From Pandoraea anhela (lineage in GTDB: Bacteria > Pseudomonadota > Gammaproteobacteria > Burkholderiales > Burkholderiaceae): a stretch of DNA of 64,000 nt. Location: NCBI RefSeq assembly GCF_902459655.1, contig NZ_CABPSB010000001.1:558001-622000 (forward strand), given 5' to 3'. The translations under genes were made by a program, and so were the position numbers. Positions 44,024 to 50,853 of the stretch are shown here, piece after piece. The notes beneath the pieces were generated by a model. It searched no databases, was not told where the DNA came from, and saw nothing but the letters and a program-made list of their open reading frames with translations. The first letter of the stretch is position 1. Each line of letters begins with the position of its first letter.

Positions 44024-45110
44024 GGGTGCAAGCTCCTGCGGCAACGAAGCGCACCGATTCCGGATGCCAGTCGAGACCGACCGGCGACCCTTCGTTCAAC
44101 GGCTCGCCGCCTTCGTTCTGGCAGCACACGAGCACTTCGCCCAGTTCGCTGTCCACCCGATACAGCCACTGGCTGCCAAGGAAGAAACGGCTCGTCACCG
44201 TGGCCGACAAACGGCCCGCCGAGGGCGCGCAGAGGCGAACCTTTTCAGGCCGCAGACACATGGTGATGGCATCGCCCACAGCCATGCTCCGGTCGCGCGG
44301 AGAGAGATCCGTGAGTGCGGTGCGCTGCGTCAGTTGTGCGCCCAGCGCAATGTGCAGATGCTCGCCGTCGCGCGCCGCCACACGGCCTGCCAGCATATTC
44401 GCCTTGCCGATGAACTGCGAGACGAACGGCGTTTCCGGACGCTCATAGGCCCGGTACGGTGTGTCGACCTGCGTGATGCGACCGGCCTCCATGACCACGA
44501 CGCGATCGCTGATCGACAGCGCTTCGGACTGGTCGTGCGTGACCATGATCGTGGTCGTGCCGATCTTGCGCTGGATCGAGCGCAGCTCGAACTGCATGTC
44601 CTCGCGCAGCTTCGCGTCGAGGTTCGACATCGGCTCGTCGAGCAACAGCACGGGCGGCGCGATCACCACCGCACGCGCGATCGCGACACGTTGACGCTGA
44701 CCACCGGAGAGTTCGCGCGGGAATCGATGGCCGAGGGCGTCGAGCCGCACCAGTGCGAGCGCCTCGCGAATGCGGTCCTTGCGCTCCGCCTTGTCGACAC
44801 CCCGCATTTCCAGACCGAAGCCGACGTTGTCCGCCACCGTCATGTGCGGGAACAGCGCGTAGCTCTGGAACACGATGCCCAGCCCGCGCTTGTTCGGCCG
44901 CATGTTGGTGATGTCGCGCCCGTCGAGCGTAATGCGCCCGGTGGTGGCTTCGACGAAGCCCGCGATCATCTGCAACGTGGTGGTTTTGCCGCAGCCCGAA
45001 GGCCCGAGCAGCGAGACAAACTCGCCTTTCTCCACCGAGAGGTTGACGTTCGAGACAGCGTTCAACTCGCCAAACGTCTTGGAAACATCCGTCAAAGTCA
45101 GAAAAGACAT
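44016..45110 (-). CDS. ABC transporter ATP-binding protein (PotA-like)
   Basis: The 364-residue ATPase has Walker A GPSGCGKTTT, the Q-loop QSYALFPH, signature LSGGQRQRVAIARA, Walker B LLLDEPMSNLD and H-loop THDQ. A C-terminal TOBE domain follows, as in PotA. It powers the PotBCD-like importer encoded downstream. It is the first gene of the seven-gene operon; ATG 45110 (MSFLTLTDVSK) is chosen over a longer frame that would run into the promoter and operator region. Confidence 0.94.
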   Translation of the reverse strand: MSFLTLTDVSKTFGELNAVSNVNLSVEKGEFVSLLGPSGCGKTTTLQMIAGFVEATTGRITLDGRDITNMRPNKRGLGIVFQSYALFPHMTVADNVGFGLEMRGVDKAERKDRIREALALVRLDALGHRFPRELSGGQRQRVAIARAVVIAPPVLLLDEPMSNLDAKLREDMQFELRSIQRKIGTTTIMVTHDQSEALSISDRVVVMEAGRITQVDTPYRAYERPETPFVSQFIGKANMLAGRVAARDGEHLHIALGAQLTQRTALTDLSPRDRSMAVGDAITMCLRPEKVRLCAPSAGRLSATVTSRFFLGSQWLYRVDSELGEVLVCCQNEGGEPLNEGSPVGLDWHPESVRFVAAGACTHG

Positions 45111-45197
45111 GGTCACTACCTTTGGGGCGCACGCGCGCCACATGAAATGCAATTGCACCGAACAGTAGCGAGCCAAATTGCATGCCGCAAGATAACG

Positions 45198-45244
45198 ATT
45201 CCACGAAATGAGATAAATTTTCATATTATTTCATTTCACGGAAT
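45198..45244. promoter_or_regulatory. Large inverted repeat, putative IclR-type operator 1
   Basis: The 17-base segment at 45198-45214 (ATTCCACGAAATGAGAT) and the reverse complement of 45228-45244 agree at 14 of 17 positions. It lies 88 bases before the ATPase start, in the divergent region. Binding by the adjacent IclR protein is inferred. Confidence 0.5.
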
Positions 45245-45378
45245 GTTTGGCGGATGAACAACCGCTTTCGTTTCGCGTCAGCGTCTCGGGATAATCCCTA
45301 ATTTATGGTGATTATTGGTTGTTTTTGCCGGTTTCTCGGTGCCATGCCAGTTTTCAATCCATATTGGCTTACGCTAAT

Positions 45379-45395
45379 ATTCCGTTTGACGGAAT
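45379..45395. promoter_or_regulatory. Perfect inverted repeat ATTCCGT-TTG-ACGGAAT, putative operator 2
   Basis: Seven-base perfect arms with a three-base spacer lie 14 bases before the IclR start codon. The half-site ATTCC is shared with operator 1, which suggests one regulator, perhaps autoregulation. Confidence 0.55.
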
Positions 45396-45408
45396 ACTAG
45401 AGACCCCC

Positions 45409-46287
45409 ATGAGCACCTCTGATTCACCACGCACAACCGACGTGAAGGACACCTCGCCCGCAGAATCCGCCGGTGCGGGTATTTTGCAACGCACGTTTGC
45501 CGTCATTCGCGCACTGGGCGCCGCCAAACCCGAAGGCGAGCGCGTCACGCACATCGCCAAGGCCGTCGGCCTGAGCCAGGCCACGGTGCACCGGATTCTT
45601 CACGCCCTCATCGCCGAGCAGGTGGTAGAACAGGACGAGACGTCCAAGCTCTACCGGCTAAGCATCGACTTCTTCGCGATGGCCGCCCAGGCGGGCAACC
45701 CGAGCGGCATGCGAACGCTGTGCCGCCCGTCACTGCTGCGACTTTGCGCGAGTCTTGGCGACACGATCTTTTTGCTCGTGCGCAGCAGTTTCGACGCCGT
45801 GTGCCTCGACATGTGCGAAGGCCCCTTCCCCATCCGCTCGTTTACCGGCGATATCGGCGGACGCGTGGCGTTGGGCGTCGGTCAGGGCAGTCTTGCGATT
45901 CTGGCGTTCCTGCCGGAAGCCGAGCGCGAGGAGATCATTCGCTTCAACGTGCCGCGACTACGCGGCTATGGGGTGCTCGACGAGGTTTATCTGCGCACCG
46001 AAATCGAACGGGTGCGCCAGTTGGGGTATGCCGGGAGCAACAGCGGCGTGCTCGACGGCATGGCCGGGGTCGCCGTGCCGGTGTTCGATCGCACCGGGCA
46101 CGCGGTCGCCGCGCTGAGCGTGGGCACGCTGGCTGCGCGCCTGTCGCAGGATCGTCTGCCGATGGTGGTGGAATTGCTGCGGCGTCAGGCCGAGCTGATC
46201 GGCCCGCAGACCAATCCCTTCGATGTCGCGATGCGTCGCCCGATGCACGGTCTCACGCGCGCACTGACGACCGAACCGCTGGCTTGA
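45409..46287 (+). CDS. IclR family transcriptional regulator
   Basis: The 292-residue protein has an N-terminal winged helix-turn-helix (about residues 25-85, THIAKAVGLSQATVHRILHAL) and a C-terminal effector-binding domain (AGSNSGVLDGMAGVAVPVFD). IclR proteins bind palindromes of about 15 bases and respond to small metabolites. It is divergent from the importer/flavoenzyme operon, its probable target. ATG 45409 is set because the upstream frame covers the operator. The ribosome site is weak, and the start is 14 bases from operator 2. Confidence 0.92.
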   Translation: MSTSDSPRTTDVKDTSPAESAGAGILQRTFAVIRALGAAKPEGERVTHIAKAVGLSQATVHRILHALIAEQVVEQDETSKLYRLSIDFFAMAAQAGNPSGMRTLCRPSLLRLCASLGDTIFLLVRSSFDAVCLDMCEGPFPIRSFTGDIGGRVALGVGQGSLAILAFLPEAEREEIIRFNVPRLRGYGVLDEVYLRTEIERVRQLGYAGSNSGVLDGMAGVAVPVFDRTGHAVAALSVGTLAARLSQDRLPMVVELLRRQAELIGPQTNPFDVAMRRPMHGLTRALTTEPLA

Positions 46288-46330
46288 GACGGCGGCGATC
46301 CCTCAACCAAGACAAGCACGCAGACAAGTC

Positions 46331-46807
46331 ATGACATCAGGCGAACACGAGTACCGTGTCGATGTGGAATGGACCGGCAATCAGGGCAGCGGCACCTCGG
46401 GCTATCGCGCATACGGGCGCGATCATGAGATTCGCGTAGACGGCAAGCCACCGATTCCCGGCTCGGCCGACCCCGCTTTTCGCGGCGATGCGGCACGCTG
46501 GAATCCCGAGGATCTGCTGGTCGCGTCGGCCAGCGCCTGCCATAAGCTCTGGTATCTGCATCTGTGCGCCGAAGCGGGCGTCGTGGTCGAGCAGTACCGG
46601 GACGACGCACTGGGCACAATGATCGAGACGGCCGCAGGGGGGCGCTTCACGCGCATCGTGCTGCGTCCGCACGTCACGATTCGCGCGGGTGGCGATACTG
46701 CACTGGCAGAACACCTGCATCACGCCGCGCACGAGAAGTGCTACATCGCCAATTCGGTCAATTTCCCCATCGACTGCGAACCGGTGATCCGGACAATCGG
46801 GGCGTGA
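46331..46807 (+). CDS. OsmC family protein
   Basis: The 158-residue protein matches the OsmC/Ohr fold: EYRVDVEWTGNQGSGTSGYR at the N-terminus, WNPEDLLVASASACHKLWYL with the first redox Cys, and HHAAHEKCYIANSVNFPI with the second. OsmC proteins reduce organic hydroperoxides with a pair of cysteines, often with dihydrolipoamide as donor. Both cysteines are present. The IclR gene ends 43 bases before it, so the two may be cotranscribed. Confidence 0.88.
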   Translation: MTSGEHEYRVDVEWTGNQGSGTSGYRAYGRDHEIRVDGKPPIPGSADPAFRGDAARWNPEDLLVASASACHKLWYLHLCAEAGVVVEQYRDDALGTMIETAAGGRFTRIVLRPHVTIRAGGDTALAEHLHHAAHEKCYIANSVNFPIDCEPVIRTIGA

Positions 46808-46911
46808 TCGGGGCATGATCGAGGCTTGCTCGCGATGTGCCGGAAGGCGCGCCGATCAGGCACGCGCAGGACGCGGCTCGGACGATTGGCGTCGACAGAC
46901 GCCGCACAGCG

Positions 46912-47058
46912 CTAGCGGCAGGCGAGCGAACACCCTGCCGCACCAACGACGGCAGCAGCGCCGACGGCGGTGCCCAACAAGAACGTTTGGACCGAGGTGG
47001 CACACCCCTGCATCCCTGTCGCCCCGACCAACAAGGCAGTGACGATCAGCCTGCGCAT
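46912..47058 (-). CDS. Very small lipoprotein, unknown function
   Basis: The 48-residue product has a lipoprotein signal with lipobox GMQGCATS and a short mature part rich in Gly, Ala and Val (TAVGAAAVVGAAGCS). Start ATG 47058 is preferred because GGGAGT lies six bases upstream; an ATG at 47070 has none. Small lipoproteins of this kind are common. A 9-bp tandem repeat lies upstream of it. Confidence 0.55.
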   Translation of the reverse strand: MRRLIVTALLVGATGMQGCATSVQTFLLGTAVGAAAVVGAAGCSLACR

Positions 47059-47134
47059 ACGGACTCCCATTTTGACGTTGGCGCATCTTAATGCGACAAC
47101 GTCCCGAGCGGCGCAATTCGTAAGGGCAGGAAAT

Positions 47135-47170
47135 GGATATGGCGGATATGGCGGATATGGCCGATGTGGC
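47135..47170. repeat. 9-bp tandem repeat GGATATGGC
   Basis: Three exact GGATATGGC units are followed by one changed unit. It lies between the small lipoprotein gene and the orphan terminator. Confidence 0.9.
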
Positions 47171-47365
47171 GCGCCGTCAGGGATGCCGGGGATATCAGGC
47201 ATCCCGGGCTCGACGCGCGCGCTGCGGCGCTGACGGCGGCAATCGGATCCGGCGTGAAGCACAGGGAAGCACACAGGATCGGACGGGGACCGGACTGGGA
47301 CGAACGCATGAAATACTGCGCTCACATCTGATCCGGCACGCGCTCCCCGCACCGTGCCGTTTGCA

Positions 47366-47399
47366 CGGCCCGCAGCTAACCCTGCGGGCCGCCTTTTTT
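47366..47399 (+). terminator. Orphan plus-strand intrinsic terminator with overlapping alternative hairpin
   Basis: CGGCCCGCAG pairs with CTGCGGGCCG and is followed by CC and six T. A competing hairpin, CCGTGC (47352-47357) with GCACGG (47363-47368), shares three bases of the first arm. No plus-strand gene ends within 550 bases upstream. The flavin reductase starts 128 bases downstream. Confidence 0.7.
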
Positions 47400-47526
47400 C
47401 TATTGGGCTTGCGCCCCCCCGTTTGCATGCCAGCCTTCGTTGCGCGCACGGCCCGCCCTTGCGCCGCCGCGCTATCATGAGCCGCTCGATCAATACCATG
47501 CCTCTCGATTGCACGGATTGCCTGCC

Positions 47527-48117
47527 ATGACCGAACACCTGCCCGTCGAACTCCCGAAAGCCTACCGTCTGCTCAATCACGGCCCGACCGTCCTCGTGGG
47601 CAGCGCTCACGCGGGGCGTCGCAACGTCATGGCGGCCGCCTGGTCGATGCCGCTGGATTTCTCGCCGCCGAAGGTCGCTGTCGTGATCGACCGCAATACG
47701 CTCACGCGCGAACTGGTCGAAGCCTCAGGCGAGTTTTCGCTGAACGTGCCCGCACGCCGCATCGCCCGCGAGACGCTGGCCGTCGGTTCGGTCTCCGGAC
47801 GGGACACCGACAAATTTGCCGAAGGCACCGGTGTGACGGCCTTCGCAGGCTCGCACATTGCCGCCCCGCTGATCGACGGCTGCCTGGCGTGGCTGGAATG
47901 CCGCGTGATTCCCGAGCCGCACAATCAGGATCGCTACGACCTGTTTCTCGGCGAAGTCGTGGCCGCATGGGCCGATCCGCGCGCGTTTCGCAACGGGCAC
48001 TGGCAGTTCGAGCCCGGCGTCTCGCGCAGCCTGCACTATATCGCCGGCGGCAACTTCTTCGAGACCGGCGAAGCGTTCGAAATCCAACCCGACAGCGCAT
48101 CCACCCCCCACTCATGA
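47527..48117 (+). CDS. Flavin reductase-like FMN-binding split-barrel protein
   Basis: The 196-residue protein fits the flavin reductase-like family: NHGPTVLVGSAHAGRRNVMAAAW, PLDFSPPKVAVVIDRNTLTRELVEASGEFSLNVP (read in parts) and LIDGCLAWLECRVI. Such proteins bind FMN and may reduce flavin for a partner or act alone. ATG 47527 agrees with the domain start. An ATG of a following in-frame extension overlaps its stop (ATGA). No monooxygenase partner is adjacent. Confidence 0.85.
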   Translation: MTEHLPVELPKAYRLLNHGPTVLVGSAHAGRRNVMAAAWSMPLDFSPPKVAVVIDRNTLTRELVEASGEFSLNVPARRIARETLAVGSVSGRDTDKFAEGTGVTAFAGSHIAAPLIDGCLAWLECRVIPEPHNQDRYDLFLGEVVAAWADPRAFRNGHWQFEPGVSRSLHYIAGGNFFETGEAFEIQPDSASTPHS

Positions 48118-48614
48118 GCCACACCCTGCCCAAGCCCCACGCCACGGACGACGCCGACGACATTGCACACGCCGCGCAAACGGCGCAGCACGCGCTCGCG
48201 CGCTGGCGGACGGGCGCGGCCGACCTGCAAGGCATTGACGGCATCAGCGACTTGGGCGGCGCCGGAGACTCAGCGGGCATGACCCAAAGCAAGGGCAGTG
48301 CGGCAGGCGCGGTGCCGTCGCGATTGCCAAGCGACTTCGGGCGCGGCAGAATCGATAGCGTCACGGATGTTTTCGATCGGGAGTCGACCTGGCTGCGCGC
48401 CCAATCGCTCGCGCCTTGTGCGACACCCGGGCCTTCCGTGAAACCGGCGTTTGTACGCCAGCACGTCGAGCGTGACGTGCAACCCGAGCAACACGTGCTT
48501 TTCGGAACACTCGAGTCTTTCGAACATTTCGTGCAGTTGCCGGATCCACGGCCAGAATCTGTGTCGTCGGCACTGCTGTCGTCCACCCGCTGGGCTTTGC
48601 CCTACCGTCGCGAC
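48118..48614. other. Stretch between flavin reductase and GAF-GGDEF gene, reading frame open
   Basis: The frame of the GAF-GGDEF gene is open through this whole stretch and an ATG at 48114 overlaps the flavin reductase stop. The predicted 167-residue extension is low in hydrophobic residues and matches no domain. It may be coding or merely open GC-rich sequence. Confidence 0.4.
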
Positions 48615-49700
48615 ATGACTGCATCCGACGCCGATTCACCCGATGTCAACCGCGCCCGCCTGAGTCCGCAACGCCAGGCGGCGTCCTCGCTGACCCGCTC
48701 GACTGGCGTGGGTCTCGACGAAGCGGAGCGCCTTGCGGCGCTGCGCCGCTACGAGATTCTCGACACGCCGCCCGAGCCGGCGTTCGACCGGATCGTGCGG
48801 CTGGCATCTCATATACTGGGCGCGCCGATCTCGCTCATCTCGTTGCTCGACGAGTCGCGCCAGTGGTTCAAGGCGCGGCGCGGCATCGACGCCCCGCAAA
48901 CCCCGCGCTCGATGGCCTTCTGCGCGCACGCGATTCTCGGCGACGACGTGCTCGTCGTGCCGGACGCCCGTGCCGACCGGCGCTTCGCCGACAATCCGCT
49001 CGTCACGGGCGACCCGAACATCCGCTTCTATGCCGGTGCGCCGTTGCGCACGCCCGAAGGGCATCGGCTGGGGACGTTGTGCGTTATCGACCGCCGCCCC
49101 CGCGATCTCGACGAAGAGAAGCGCGGCCTGCTTGCCGACTTGTCCTCGCTGGTCGTCGACGAACTCGAACTGCGCCGGGTGAATCGGGTACTCGGCGACA
49201 TGGCGATGCGCGACGGCCTGACGGGGCTGCTCAACCGCCGCGCCTTTCTGATGCAGGCCGAACGCCTGTTCGCGCTCGCCCGCGCGCAGCAGCGCCGCCT
49301 GTCGGTGCTGATGCTCGATATCGATCATTTCAAGGTCATCAACGATACCTGGGGCCATGCGATCGGCGATCGCGTCATCGTCGAGCTGACGCTGGTATTG
49401 CGGGCGACGCTGCGTAAAAGTACCGTGATCGGCCGTCTGGGCGGCGAAGAATTCGCCGTATTGCTGTCCGAAACCGATGCACACCGTGCCACGCAGGCTG
49501 CCGAGCGCATTCTGGCGGCGGTCAACGGCGCCAGCGTGCCAGGGCCGAACAACGCCACCGGTCCCGTACGTTTTTCCGCGAGCATCGGTGTGGGCAGCAT
49601 CACCCCGGACGACACCGACTTCGGCACACTGCTGCAACGCGCCGACCGCGCGCTGTATGCCGCCAAGCAAGCCGGTCGCAACCGCGTGGCTGCGCTGTGA
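48615..49700 (+). CDS. Cytosolic diguanylate cyclase (GAF-GGDEF)
   Basis: The 361-residue protein has a GAF domain (about 40-190: EILDTPPEPAFDRIVRLA, then FCAHAILGDDVLVVPDA and IRFYAGAPLRTPEGHRLGTL read in parts) and a GGDEF domain with active motif GGEEF near residue 275. The inhibitory site is RKST instead of RxxD, so product inhibition through that site is unlikely. No membrane helix is seen. The start ATG 48615 is a best guess; an in-frame ATG at 48114 would add 167 residues. Neither has a clear ribosome site. Confidence 0.88.
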   Translation: MTASDADSPDVNRARLSPQRQAASSLTRSTGVGLDEAERLAALRRYEILDTPPEPAFDRIVRLASHILGAPISLISLLDESRQWFKARRGIDAPQTPRSMAFCAHAILGDDVLVVPDARADRRFADNPLVTGDPNIRFYAGAPLRTPEGHRLGTLCVIDRRPRDLDEEKRGLLADLSSLVVDELELRRVNRVLGDMAMRDGLTGLLNRRAFLMQAERLFALARAQQRRLSVLMLDIDHFKVINDTWGHAIGDRVIVELTLVLRATLRKSTVIGRLGGEEFAVLLSETDAHRATQAAERILAAVNGASVPGPNNATGPVRFSASIGVGSITPDDTDFGTLLQRADRALYAAKQAGRNRVAAL

Positions 49701-49762
49701 CAGCCCGACCGCACCGAAGCATCGGCGAGTCAATGAAGCGAGTCAACGAATAGACGAAAACC

Positions 49763-50341
<579 letters not shown>

Positions 50342-50406
50342 ACGCCTGCCCCGACGCGCCGCCGCAGTCGACGCGCATCGGGTTTTTACGTAGTATCCGC
50401 TCCACT

Positions 50407-50625
50407 ATGCAAAACGTAACTTTTGAATTGACGGGCGAGTTCGTCGCCCTGAACGACTTGCTCAAGCTCACCGGCGTCGTCGACTCCGGCGGCGCAGGCA
50501 AGGTCATGGTCGCCAACGGCGAAGTCACCGTCGACGGCCAGTTGGAAACACGCAAGACCTGCAAGATCCGTGCAGGTCAGACCGTCGCAGCGAACGGGGT
50601 TCGCATTCGCGTCAAGGCGGCCTGA
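50407..50625 (+). CDS. Small S4-domain RNA-binding protein (YbcJ-like)
   Basis: The 72-residue protein is one S4 domain: EFVALNDLLKLTGVVDSGGAGKVMVANGEVTVDGQLETRK (read in parts). This is the YbcJ type, which binds RNA with a bulged-hairpin surface; its target is unknown. ATG 50407 (MQNVTFEL) is preferred to a start 23 codons upstream that would overlap TMEM175. It is probably cotranscribed with TMEM175, 65 bases upstream. Confidence 0.85.
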   Translation: MQNVTFELTGEFVALNDLLKLTGVVDSGGAGKVMVANGEVTVDGQLETRKTCKIRAGQTVAANGVRIRVKAA

Positions 50626-50838
50626 ACGCCCTGACCGAACTGCCGGGCAGCGTCCCGGCGACCGCGCAACACCGTCAGGCGACCCGGTTTTGCGCTTGCC
50701 GTCTTGCCCCGGAACAGGGTCGTAGCTCGACACTCTCCCGGTTTCTCCCATATGGGCCTGCCTGCGCAGGTCGCTATACTTGAAAGCGATTTTGGCGTGT
50801 CAGCCCCCGTCACACCCGACAATGTCAACAGGACGTCC

Positions 50839-50845
50839 GAGGAGG
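50839..50845 (+). promoter_or_regulatory. Ribosome binding site deciding the PAS-PAS-GAF-GGDEF-EAL start
   Basis: GAGGAGG lies eight bases before ATG 50854 and rules against longer in-frame starts at 50704 (TTG) and 50752 (ATG), which have none. Confidence 0.85.
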
Positions 50846-50853
50846 CCCTTGCG

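Larger units (their letters stand above)
47071..47526. other. Intergenic region with tandem repeat, tiny ORF and orphan terminator
   Basis: No normal gene is present. It holds a 9-bp tandem repeat (47135-47170), a seven-codon ORF at 47308-47331, and a plus-strand terminator with a competing hairpin (47352-47399). An unannotated small RNA or a leader of the flavin reductase gene could account for the terminator. Confidence 0.5.

Noticed and set aside
47071-47526. FMN riboswitch before the flavin reductase gene
   Set aside because: The conserved core of the RFN element was not seen; only simple hairpins are present.
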